A DNA stretch of 64,000 nucleotides from Apis mellifera. Lineage: Eukaryota; Arthropoda; Insecta; Hymenoptera; Apidae. Each line of letters opens with the position of its first letter. The first letter of the stretch is position 1. This document shows positions 50,926-61,585 of this stretch, piece by piece. The stretch covers positions 21,591,352 to 21,655,351 of the forward strand of contig NC_037638.1 of assembly GCF_003254395.2 (NCBI RefSeq). The letters are read 5' to 3'. Below the pieces are notes generated by a model that saw nothing but the letters and a program-made list of their open reading frames with translations, had not been told where the DNA came from and ran no database searches. The translations under genes and the position numbers were made by a program.

Positions 50926-51565
50926 GTAATCATCGAACGATTCGATTAAGAAAATATATATATACATATGTGTGTATAAAGTATCCTTGTTCAAACGCTA
51001 AAACGAAAGATTCGTAAGAAAATGTCCTATCCGAGGAGGATCTCCAATCTTTCGAACTTTTTAATTTATTAATTTCGATTTTAAATTTTTATAATTTAGA
51101 ACTCGGAGAATGATAATTATTCGATATAAATATTTTTAATTTTCGAAATAATTTATTAATTTGAGATCGAAAACGAGGATAATCTTTAACGAGGCACGCT
51201 CGTTCGATATGCTAGTCGAACAACTTGGGCGTTCAACTCGAGGTATCAAAGGATTAGAGAGTGAGTGACACACAACTACCGGAAGATCTGGTAACCTCGT
51301 GTTCTAACCCTCGAGTTCTCCTTATAATAAATCTTCATCGTATCGTAATGTGCTGGCGCGTGACCGACAAACTTCACGTACGGTGAATCCTTTCTAGATT
51401 CAAAAAGGAAAGGAAGGAAGGAAGAAAAAGAAAGTGTGCCACGAGAGTGGAGATCCTCCCGAGCTTTAAACCCGTTTTATCGCGCTTCGCCAAGCTTCGT
51501 GAACGCTTGACGATGAAATGCGCGATTCATCGAGTGGACGAAGGACGTGTATTGCAAAAGGATAT
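50926..51565 (-). other. sm: U12-type AT-AC intron (640 bases) inside the RRM2 coding sequence
   Basis: Read on the minus strand, the intron begins ATATCCTTTT at 51565, a full match to the U12 AT-AC donor consensus ATATCCTTT. It ends ATTAC at 50926. A branch-site-like TTTCTTAAT lies at 50953-50945 (consensus TTCCTTAAY; differences are pyrimidine for pyrimidine), with the presumed branch A about 20 bases before the end, at the long side of the usual range. There is no proper pyrimidine tract before the 3' end, as expected of minor-class introns. The splice is phase 2 and restores Val-Glu-Phe-Asp. No GT-AG pair in the neighbourhood keeps both the frame and the conserved residues. A CA motif (ACACACA, minus strand, 50975-50969) sits just upstream of the branch site. 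Confidence 0.88.
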
Positions 51566-51651
51566 TCCACCATCGCTTGAACGCCGTTCTTCTTGAAAAT
51601 AACGATGCGTTGTACTTGGCCGCTGGGAGCGCTGATCGTGTGCAGCACTTC
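51566..51651 (-). CDS. sm: hnRNP L / smooth, internal exon: RRM2 helix 1 to strand 3
   Basis: This 86-base exon encodes EVLHTISAPSGQVQRIVIFK followed by KNGVQAMV and two bases of the next codon. The reading matches the second RNA recognition motif of hnRNP L-type proteins: helix 1 (VLHTISAPSG), strand 2 (VQRIVIFKKN) and strand 3 (GVQAMVE). The family binds CA-rich RNA in the nucleus and controls splicing and mRNA fate. The acceptor is a normal U2 site, TGTGTTACAG, just above 51651. At the low-coordinate end the coding sequence stops after GTG GA at 51566 and continues directly into ATATCCTTTT, a U12 AT-AC donor. Reading through instead gives residues with no resemblance to the family and a stop after about 35 codons. 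The preceding exon (RRM1, strand 1 of RRM2) was not found. Identity is from recognised family sequence, not a search. Confidence 0.93.
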
Positions 51652-51857
51652 CTGTAACACAGAGAGAACACAGAGTTATTTTTTTTTTTTTTTACAAATG
51701 TCACGTTATTGAAAAGATGCCGATAGCATTGTTGCATTCCATGGAATATGCAATGACAACGTTATTTATCACTCTTCGCCTCATCATACTTGAATTTCAA
51801 TTTCAAAAGGACTTGATAGAGAAAAGAAAGAAGAAGAATTGATAAAGGAAGGAAGGA
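51652..51857 (-). other. sm: Start of the upstream hnRNP L intron
   Basis: The intron upstream of the 51651 acceptor extends to at least 51857 and probably through the rest of the window. Its end is GTGTTACAG, with a 15-base T run on the plus strand (51680-51694). No previous exon was recognised. Confidence 0.6.
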
Positions 51858-51896
51858 ATGGGGTATGTTATTATAAATTACATATCTATATCACAT

Positions 51897-51933
<37 letters not shown>

Positions 51934-52780
51934 CACAACAAAGTTATCGAATTCGCCAAAAATTTGCAATTCGTCAACAAGTAGGTGGAAGAAATTTAAA
52001 GAAATATTCGAGGAAGACTCGATGGAGGGATGAAACTTTGAATTTGATATTCTTCTAACGAAATGGATTTTGTCCATTTATAAAAATTTGAAAATTTACA
52101 ACGAAATCCTTCTATTGGTATTGTCTTCTATTGGTAAAGAAAAGAAGGAAGAGGAATTGATAAAAGAAGAGTGCAAGTGGAATTGATAAAGGAAAGGAGG
52201 AAGAGGAATTAATAAATTTGAGGAAGAGGAGGAATTGATAAAGGAAAGGAGGAAGAGGAATTGATAAAGAAAGGGAGGAATGGGGCATGTGTATTTAAAG
52301 AAATATTCGAGGAAGATTCGATGGAGGGATGAAACTTTGAATTTGATATTCTTCTAACGAAATGGATTTTGTCCATTTATAAAAATTTGAAAATTTACAA
52401 CGAAATCTAATTTACAACGAATTCTATTGGTATTGTCTTCTATTGGTAAAGAAAAGAAAGAAGAGGAATTGATAAAAAAAGGGTGGAAGTGGAATTGATA
52501 AAAGAAAAGAGGAACAGGAATTGATAAAGGAAGAGGAATTGATAAAGGAAGGGAGGAATGGGGCATGTTATTATAAATTGCATCAACATATCACATTGTA
52601 TATGCAACAAAGTTATAGAGTTCGCCAGAAGAATTTGCAATTCGTTAAGTAGGTGTATACCTTTAAAGAAATATTCGAGGAAGACTCGATGGAGGGATGA
52701 AACTTTGAATTTGATATTCTTCTAACGAAATGGATTCTGTCCATTTATAAAGATTTGAAAATTTACAACGAAAATCCTTC
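51858..52780. repeat. Compound repeat: three 110-bp blocks with purine-rich linkers
   Basis: A block of about 110 bp starting AAAGAAATATTCGAGGAAGA occurs at 51998-52110, 52297-52408 and 52664-52774. Each contains GGAGGGATGAAACTTTGAAT and the inverted repeat AATGGATTTTGTCCATT. Linkers are made of GAGGAATTGATAAAG-like units (52140-52270, 52455-52550). A second block (ATGTTATTATAAATT then ATCACATTGT) occurs at 51864 and 52564. The order suggests a unit of about 670-700 bp that has been partly duplicated. It begins about 200 bases upstream of the acceptor for an RRM2 exon. Confidence 0.9.
51901..51930. repeat. (TA)15 microsatellite
   Basis: An uninterrupted TA run inside the compound repeat; the other copy of the flanking block (near 52600) lacks the expansion. 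Confidence 0.95.
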
Positions 52781-55700
52781 TATTGTCTCTTTTTTTTTCT
52801 AATACATGGAGACATTTCATACATTTCTCTGTATCCAATTTTTCATAATTTCGAACGATTATCGAATTGAAAAAGAAAGAAAACTCATATACATATATTA
52901 TATATTTCCAAAATAAGTTCCATCGTGGAAAATAATAAAGGGATGCACGATCCGTTATACACGTCACGTAAAAATGGCCAGGGTTGCACGTGAAATATCT
53001 CCTCGAGCTATATCTCAAATTCAAATCCGACATTTTTCGTACACATCTTACTCCTCACGTACTCTGAAATAAGAGCGCGAAAAAAGGAGCGCCAATCGCT
53101 CTTCACCTGGTTGTCCGCCACCCAACCGTGTGTAAAATGGTCAGGAAATTTATCGTATTTTGCGTATGCATCAACTTAGAATACAGGATTGAAAAAGAGA
53201 GGATTAAGGTTTGAAACGGGTAAAATATTCCGTGAAAATATCTGCTGTGGCCAAGGAAATTGGAAATTTCGAATCGAAAGTTCATCTCTTTAGAAACCTC
53301 GAGACCTGCACGAATACAAAAATTTCGATAGGAATCGACGAGCGAATATGCTCGATGCTTCGTTTATGAAAGATTCGATTGAGAAAAATTCGATAGTAGT
53401 AATAGGAGAAGCGGAAGAAGGAGAGAAGGGACAAGGCGAGCGAGAGCCGGGACGTAAAATTGAGCGATAATTGCGCGTACCTCTCGTGCGTGTGTACAAA
53501 CATTTGATAATTTTAATAGCCATAACTCTTGGAAGGAACAACAAACATCGAGGCGAGAGAGCGTTCTCGAGAGCCTCTAATATACGTACAATAAAAATAT
53601 AACGATCCTGTTTTCCATTGAAATTCTCAATACCGGCTCGAGAGACCTTGCCAGAGATCCCATAATACCGATTTGTTTGAGACCAAAGCACGAATGTTTG
53701 GACAGTATCATATTCAATGATACACAATGTGTAACATAATTCGCGATTAATCCGAGAAAATTGTTTTCACGTGTTAAAACAAACCACGCGCGCGCCCGCG
53801 CGCACGAAACACTCTCAGCCACGACGTTTGAAAAATAGGCTGAAACCAATAATATTTTCTCAATCCCTGCGTTGCGTAAAAATCGCAAGGAGATGGGAAC
53901 AGAGAATATGGAAAATAACGCAACAACGCTCGCGATGAAAATCTCAAGAACTCGTTTCCCTCGTTCGAACTGAAACCGGGTCAATTTTTTATCCACGCCA
54001 CTTTATACGTCAACTTTTTATATTTACGATCAACGGCGATCCGTCACAATATATTACACGACCTATCGTATCTCTCACATTTTCCTCCTCCGTGTACGAT
54101 CTTCAAAGATGGAATGTCACAAAGATAAAGAAAGAAATAGAAATACCGTCACTAACTAAATCCAAATCAACTTAATCGAGAATCAACTCGTTCCAAACAC
54201 TATCTTCCATCTATTCCAAACCAACATATATAACACTGTATGCACCGTAACACTGAATGAAACGCTCACTTCTACCGAAACGGAATCGATAATTGAAAAC
54301 GTTTTCGAATCAGGTGGACGCTTCATCTGTAGCGATAGCCGGTAAACTCCAACGATACTAGCGATGACGCAGCTAGTGGCGTGATGCCAAACCCACTTTT
54401 GAACTTTTAACTTCTTTCGCGAGGAATACCTTTCGATTCGAGGCGAAGGAGAGATAGAGAGAGGCGAGTCGTCTCTTTCTACGGAATCGTAAACGTTTCG
54501 GAATTCTTTTCTAAAAACTATCCCGCCGATATCCACCACGTGGCGCGACCAAACGGCTTGGAATCGTGATGTCATCAATTTCGAGGCGATGACTCAGTCG
54601 CGATCCATCCCTCCCTCCTCGTTTTATACAGTGGTAGAAAATAACAGGCGTCCATTTATTCGCTTCTTTTTCCGCTGAATACGCCGATTCGATCGAAGAG
54701 CGATTGACCGGATCTCAGAGAGATGGAAAGGAAAATGGAAAAGTGTGAGGAGGTGGAAGAGGGCGTTCATTTGAATGGGGTGGGTCATCATCGATATTGT
54801 GTTTGGGGTTAGGCACAAGGATGTAGGCGGAGGACGTGACACAATTGCGAAAGAGGGAACAACTATTCGCCGTGGCTCCTGGGACGAGTAAGTTAAACGT
54901 TTGTATAGCGTTGACCGAAATTAACGTAATCACCTTTGGGGTTGACAAATTACGCTAATTGGAAATTGGAACAGGGGAAATTGTCGTCACCCTTTTCAAC
55001 TTATATACATTTATGAAGGTACGAAGTCATGAACGAGTCATTTACTTGTCCATCGGCTGCAAAAATAAAATGCATTTTAAAACTGGAATTTTTCTAAAAA
55101 TATAATATAAAAATGTAAACGTTCTTATTAACTCTCTTCTCTTTCACTCACCTGCTTATCTCGAGTAAAAATAACATCTTAATCGTTGTTCGTGTGTTAT
55201 CCAATTATCAACGTTTCACCAATTTACACTACATCGTTTTTTATCTTTTCTTATTTAATTTTCCGTTACGTAAGGTACACAAGGCGTTTAATTTAAAGGA
55301 GAAGAAAAAAAAAGAGACGCTAATAATTGCACACACACACACACATATCTATTCTTCTTTCGAGCAAGGACAACAAGTGTAACAGAAATTCAACCATCAT
55401 CTTTTTCGAATCTTCGTGTACACACAGTTGCGACTCGTGTTTCCAGTTCGAACACGTGTAGCGAACGAGCTCGAAGCCTCGGCCGAAATCGAAGAAGTTA
55501 ATCGAATCCTGTCCGAAGATATATCGCGATATTTGGAGAGACGTGGCTCGGCAAACAAACATCGTACAACAGAGGCGCGCGCGGTTTTAATGGACGATTC
55601 ATCAGATCGGTGGACGGCTAGGTGTGCGAGATATAATAACATAGCGTGTTTGCTTTTCGAGAAATGCACGCATCGGACTTAATTATCCGGCGTTTCCATC

Positions 55701-58700
55701 TGGGGCCGAAGAAAGTAATGCCCCTTTGTACGACTCGAAACTCGAACACTACATCTTTTGTCGCATCTCTGGCGTATAGCAGCCGGTGTAAATTCAATAC
55801 GGCCGCGTTCTTGCCTCCCCCATTTCTCTCGCCCCGTCGTCGTTCCGTCGATCTTTAACAAAGGCCGCCTGCCTCTCTTTATCTCTCCCTTTTCTCTCTC
55901 TCTCTCTCTCTCTCCTTTCTTTCTCGCCTTAAACGACAGGGGAGGGAGGAATCGTGATAAGAATATAGGTAATCTCCCCTCGACCCGTTCCTTTTGTTCC
56001 GTTCGAAACGGTATTTCGTTGCCTCGGGAACAACGGTGTCCACCGCTGGACGGATACGCTAATGGAATCTCCGTGGAGGAAATCGTTTAATAAAGTTCTT
56101 TGGGACCAGGATTTTAGGAACGATTGATAAATAGAGGATGATCCAAATATATATACATATCGAGAAAGTGGTGTAATCAGAAAGATGGACGATTAGAGTG
56201 AAAGATACAAGAAGAAGACTCGGGTCAAAGGAAGAATGGAGACTTTAATGAAAGTCTCTCTGGTTTGAATACTGGGCAAGATTAAGGGATACGTGTACTC
56301 TTTTATCTCCTCGTCTCGATCGATATATCCGAGAAAGAGAAATCTCGTTTCGTTTCTGGAATAAACAATCTCGAAGATCGTACAACGAGAGGATGAAACA
56401 ATGATCGTTGACGCGGTTGTTGAAGCTGCGATTCGAGTAACTCGTACGAGTATGAAATTCACAAGTTATACCGTCTAAGGTCGGCGAGAGTCTGGATTAG
56501 ATGGCAGACCATTCGGGATTGTTGGGATTAGGTGGCACGATTCGAGAGCGTTGGAAATTCGAGGCTGGAAATCGGTAAAGTCGCGTTGTCCGGTTAAATT
56601 GAATTTCAACCCTTGTTAAATTCTATTTATAAGGGATTAAAATTGTCCGCGCTATTCACGATTCCGTGGAAGAAATACGGAGATCGAGATGAAATATCGG
56701 CGGAAACGCTTCAAGGAACGAATTCGAATGCCGCACATGGAGAGACTTCTCTCTGAGAAAGAATTCGCACGAGCGCCGCTACGCTGTGAAACGACACGGT
56801 TTACGATACGAAGAAAGGAGATCCACGAAGAAGAGGAAACGGAAAAAACATTGCTCCGTTCCATTCCTAGAGTTTATTTCCGCTCTCCTGTTCTTATTCT
56901 TTGTACAAATGATCCAAGAATTAATCCTCTTGAAGAGCAAGAGCCGATGAATTAAATAAGACGTTGAGTTTTTCGATCGATCCCCTCCGGCGAGCCTTTT
57001 CTTATTATTAGAAAATGTTGATTCCCGGAATTTCGATCATCCATTCGAGCGTGAAAAAGTGATGAAGCGTCACGATTACCACGTTCAATTTGCCCAAGCG
57101 ACGCGGTCACGCGGGGAGGGAAGCCATTCCGCTCGCGTATCGAGGAGGCACGCCGGCGTTGCGTCCGGAATATCCGTGGAAACTTATGCGCGTATTTCCC
57201 TCGAGCACGATGTTCCCGTTGTATATGTATGTGTGTATGCAATCGACGTGGTGCATGAATGTAGTACAGTACTGGCGGAAGAAGCGACGAGAGAGCCGGG
57301 CTGGAAGCGATGTAATAAGCGTGACACGTTTGCGCGACTGGCGAGACGGCGAATTGAAAGGACAAATTGAAAGCCGACCAGATACGTCTCCCCTCCCGTC
57401 GCGCGTGTTGTCAAACAATCGCTGCTGCGCCGTTCGATTAGAACTCGAACGCGACTCGGCTCGAGTCGGTTTCGTTGTCTACCTGCGCTTTCCTCTTTCC
57501 TTCTTTCTTTCTTTCCGCTTCTATTATGAGTGAGCACGCGCGGAAAATGGAGGAGGGAAGGAGGGGCAGGGGAGAGGCTTTCAAGACGAAGGTTATCTCC
57601 GCCGCGTTCTCTTTTTTATTTCTCGAGGGAAATTTGTAGGGTAGGGAGAAAGCGGAGAAGAAATTTGCCATCGCGACCGTTTGGCTGAGTTGCAACTTTT
57701 CGAAAAAGGAGAGAGAAGATTAGAGTTTTCATAATTTTCATAATTGGCGAGCATAAACATCTGCGTCACTCGACAATGGAGAGAGAAGGAGGGGATTGTC
57801 GAATAAGATCGGTTGCAAGATGAAGGAAAATAAAAAAACGTTTCGAGGAAAAGAGATACGAGGAAGATTTCTTTTCTTTCTTCGAGATGAATATCTTCGA
57901 GATATTCGTTCCTTTCTTCGTGATCCGACGGGGAAGGATCTCTTCTGTGACTGACCTACCTCGTCGTGGCCGACGTTCTCTCGTATTTTTCTCGCCTAGA
58001 TATAAATATCGGCGACAAATTACCCCGAGACGTCGAGACGCGGTTCTGTCCGAGGGGCCGGCTATTAGGAGGAAACATCCAAGAATAATTTTAACACTCT
58101 CGATCTCTCGAACGTAATATAATAACGTATAACATTCTGTCATTCTGTCAAAACGAAAGGATATGCTCGGAGTAACGCGACAATTATGCGGGTGCGTCGT
58201 TTAATTAAACGAAAAGGAGTCCATTGGAGAAAATTGGACCAGCTTTTAAGAAATCTCTCGCAATGACCGATCTCGAGGATGGTAAAAAAAAAAAAAAAGT
58301 AATCGGTGCACGAAAGATCTTGCACGCTTCCTCCCTCATTTCTATTCCGCGCCACGCGGTGCCACGAGTTTGACCTACCTCACGTACCTCACCTTCGGCT
58401 TTCCTTCATCTTCCTCTCCGTCCCGATATAAACGCAACTGGTAGGTTAACTTTGGAAAAGGAGACAGAGCATCAAAGGCATACAGACAGATCCGCGAAGA
58501 AAAGCGCGACAACTGGATGCCTCGTAATTTCTCCGAAGTCTTTAATCATCTAGGTTGCCGTCTCGAAAACGAGTACGTCTCGCGCGTCTCGATGAAAGGG
58601 AAGGATGATCGGGGATTGATTTGAGAGAAGAAAGATCCAAGAAGCTGGAGGATAAATCAGCGGACTTCATAAATCGATCGAGCAGTTATCGATTAAAGTG

Positions 58701-60657
58701 TCCGCGCTCGGCCCGCTTCCTCGACGAACGTTTGAAACGACACTTAACAAGCCGAGTGGTTTCGAACAACGTTGGTTCAAACAACCGACGCGAGAGAGAG
58801 TATAGCGCGAGAAGCAAAGGGGAAGGAAGAAAGAGAGGATTCAACCGCGATCCGTCATATTTATTAACAAGGCGGCCAGCCAGCTTGTTTTCACAAGCTG
58901 GAGGCACAACGGCTTCTTTGAGCTTCCTCGATTCTGGCAGCAACGCTCGAATTTCGAAACAAAGAAGAAATTAAATCGATCGCTCGAGAATGCCTCGAAT
59001 GGCCGATTATTTTTAACTCGATATCCTCTTGCGCCACCAGTTTTTCCTTCCAAACTCCCGGCTGGAGTCATGCAAATGCGACCACCGAAGCCAAGTTTCG
59101 AAAGGGTGGAGGCGCGGGACCGAAAGCTGCGGTGTCCTTTAATTCCATCCAGGGAAACTTCCATCAAGACTCCCCTTGTGTGCGCGGGGGAGGAAATTCG
59201 AAAGCGGGCACCGGCTTTATTTCGTCGAGAGCGAAGGAAATAACAGTCATTAAAGAACAAAATACGATTCTCGATGTATCATCGTGGTTCAAGCAGAGAA
59301 ATATCGTTCGAAAAAGCTCGAAAAAAATTTGTTTCTTACATCTCTCCCTTTCCTAATTTTATCCTTCGATGCATCGAATATTCGAATATTCGATCCCCTT
59401 TAATCTCCCCCTTGCAAATCCTCGTTTTTGACCCGACTCGCGCGCGCGTCATTCGTTTCAAAAATGTTCACCTCTTCGTAGAAGGAAAAAAGAGGCGAGA
59501 GAAAAGAAAAGCTTCGTCGCGTTGCTCATTACCATTTAAAACAGAGGGTGCACCGTCGATTTAACCCGTGCACCCTGAAATCGGAGCCGTGGAATTTTCT
59601 CCTCGTTGTCCTAACCAGTCGGTCGACGTAACGAAGGTGGGCGCCTTCTAAACTTTTGGAAAGAGAGAGAGAGAGAGAGAGAGAGAAAAGCCAAGCTCGC
59701 CGACCACCGGCAAAACCATCGTCTTTATCCCGGTTTCCCCTAATTCCATCGAGAGCCCTGCGGGGGAGGAGAAGGAGATCGTTTCGTATAGACGAGTGCG
59801 CCGGCTGACCTTAATCGTCGCCCGCTGCACACGTTGCGAGAAGAAGTCGATTTCCAACGGCTGGTTAGCACCGGTGCCACGGAAACGCGATAAAGGATCC
59901 TTTGAACTTGTACAGAGGCGTAATACGGGTTTCTGTCGATCCAAGTGATTACCAGAGCTACGATATGCTTCTTGCACGGATGGAATTCGCCGGACCGGAA
60001 ATTTTAGAATTTTTCCTTTCTCCCGTTCCTCGCATTCTCTCCCCTTTCCAACTTTCTCGGATGATTCTTTCGAAAAAATTTGTACAAGTTCCAATTTTCA
60101 TTCTCTGGAGAGAGATAATTCAGAGGGAAGCTGCATCTGATACGATGATGGATTATTCAGTTTTCGAATAGAGATCATTTCGAGAGGAAAAATCGATGAT
60201 ACTCCCTTCATCCTCCAGGGATCAATATTTAACGCTTTAATCGAAGAAATCGCGTTGCAGAGATTTCTGTGTACATCGTTCGGGATGCATCATTCATATC
60301 CAATTTAATCCAACTGCAACAACGGCACAACTTTTAAATCTGTGATGCGGGCGCGTGACTCGAATTGGCCACGAACGCTCGCACACTTTGCAACTTGTTT
60401 ACAATACAGGTCTTGACGAGTGTGCGGCGATTGTGATCACGTTCGCGCTTTATATCGTGGCCCGAGCACGCGGATTTACAGCCAAGTAAGACGATAGTAG
60501 TAATGGCAGTTTCGTTTCTTTGCCAACGATAAAGTTCCAAAAGATTGAATCCCGGTCGAAAGATATATAAACAATTCATAGTACGTAAATCGATATACGT
60601 CATATATATACAATTCTCAAAACAAGCGTAATTCGACACCACTGGGAAGAAAATATA
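52781..60657. other. Upstream intron-like sequence: no recognised gene
   Basis: No hnRNP L exon was found on the minus strand here. The region holds CT/GA runs (55893-55915, 59661-59685), a CA run (55330-55345), poly-A near 58286-58299 and GC-rich patches. Two readings have fairly protein-like composition but no family resemblance or splice support: plus strand 55416-55682 and minus strand about 59810-60000, the latter ending at AAG|GTCAGC. A minus-strand AGCAG|GTGAGTG at about 55149 is an isolated donor-like or recursive-type site. None is annotated as a gene. Confidence 0.45.
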
Positions 60658-60687
60658 TTGGGTTGGCAACTAAGTAATTGCGGATTT
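60658..60687 (+). repeat. Mariner left terminal inverted repeat
   Basis: Thirty bases, identical to the reverse complement of 61556-61585. It is preceded by TATA, which supplies the TA target site. Confidence 0.96.
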
Positions 60688-60688
60688 C

Positions 60689-61511
60689 AGTTGAAGTTGA
60701 TGACGACCTAATCAAAGCAATAATCGATTCGGATCGTCACAGTACAACTCGTGAGATTGCAGAGAAGCTTCATGTATCGCATACATGCATTGAAAACCAC
60801 TTAAAACAACTTGGCTATGTTCAAAAACTCGATACATGGGTTCCTCACGAACTGAAAGAAAAGCATTTAACGCAACGCATTAACAGCTGCGATTTGCTAA
60901 AGAAACGTAATGAAAATGATCCATTTTTAAAACGACCGATAACTGGCGATGAAAAATGGGTTGTTTACAACAATATCAAGCGGAAAAGATGGTGGAGCAG
61001 GCCACCAGCTCAAACAACATAAAAAGCTGGTATTCATCGAAAGAAGATTTTGTTATCAGTTTGGTGGGATTACAAAGGAATTGTCTATTTTGAACTCTTA
61101 CCACCCAACCGAACGATCAATTCTGTTGTCTACATTGAACAACTAACGAAATTAAGCAATGCAGTTGAAGAAAAGCGGCCTGAATTGACAAATCGAAAAG
61201 GTGTTGCATTCCATCGTGACAATGCAAGGCCACACACATCTTTGGTCACTCGGCAAAAATTATTGGAGCTTGGTTGGGATGTTTTGCCACATCCACCATA
61301 TAGTCCTGACCTTGCACCATCTGATTACTTTTTCTTTCGATCTTTACAAAACTCGTTGAATGGTAAAAATTTCAATAATGATGACGATATCAAATACCTG
61401 ATTCAGTTTTTTGCTAATAAAAACTACAAGTTTTATGAACGTGGGATTATGATGCTGCCTGAAAGATGGCAAAAGGTCATTGATCAAAATGGACAACACA
61501 TTACAGAATAA
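60689..61511 (+). pseudogene. Mariner transposase, N-terminally deleted with one in-frame stop
   Basis: The reading has no ATG start and begins at VEVDDDLIKAIIDSD. It retains the second helix-turn-helix (STTREIAEKLHVSHTCIENH), the linker WVPHEL, and the catalytic triad: first Asp in TGDEKW (about 60943-60960), second in HRDNARPH (about 61212-61235), third in YSPDLAPSD (about 61300-61326). Exactly 34 residues separate the second and third Asp, the D,D34D signature of mariner. A TAA stop at 61020-61022 lies in the same frame between PAQTT and KAGIHRKK, so a single nonsense change splits it. About 70 N-terminal residues (first helix-turn-helix) are missing. The stop at 61509-61511 overlaps an AATAAA signal. 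Confidence 0.95.
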
Positions 61512-61555
61512 AGTTATTTAGTTCCATGAAAAAATTGTCTTTGATTTTCTAAAAA

Positions 61556-61585
61556 AAATCCGCAATTACTTAGTTGCCAACCCAA
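61556..61585 (-). repeat. Mariner right terminal inverted repeat
   Basis: Thirty bases, identical in reverse complement to the left repeat. The following bases are TG, not TA. Confidence 0.96.

Larger units (their letters stand above)
60658..61585 (+). mobile_element. Mariner-family transposon, internally deleted, 928 bp
   Basis: The element is bounded by perfect 30-base inverted terminal repeats starting TTGGGTTGGCAACTAAGTAA (60658-60687 and 61556-61585). Left flank is TA; right flank is TG, so the expected TA target duplication has probably lost one base. Complete mariners are near 1.28 kb; this one lacks about 350 bp at the transposase 5' end, and the left repeat runs almost straight into codons near residue 70. 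Intact ends with a dead transposase make it a non-autonomous copy that could have moved in trans. The type resembles mariners known from bees and other Hymenoptera. Confidence 0.96.

Noticed and set aside
51555..51570. Conventional donor ATG|GTGGAA for the 51566-51651 exon
   Set aside because: It is a weak GT site, and joining it to the only nearby AG acceptor breaks the frame and loses Val-Glu-Phe-Asp. The AT-AC splice fits all conserved residues.
55416..55682. Plus-strand ORF with an acidic helical-looking segment (EASAEIEEVNRILSEDISRY)
   Set aside because: Composition is plausible, but there is no family match, no splice or promoter context, and an equally open minus-strand ORF overlaps it.
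59648..60094. Minus-strand ORF with NQPLEIDFFSQRVQRATIK before a donor-like GTCAGC
   Set aside because: No similarity to the missing hnRNP L upstream exons or another family, and the end of the ORF is a GA repeat artefact.
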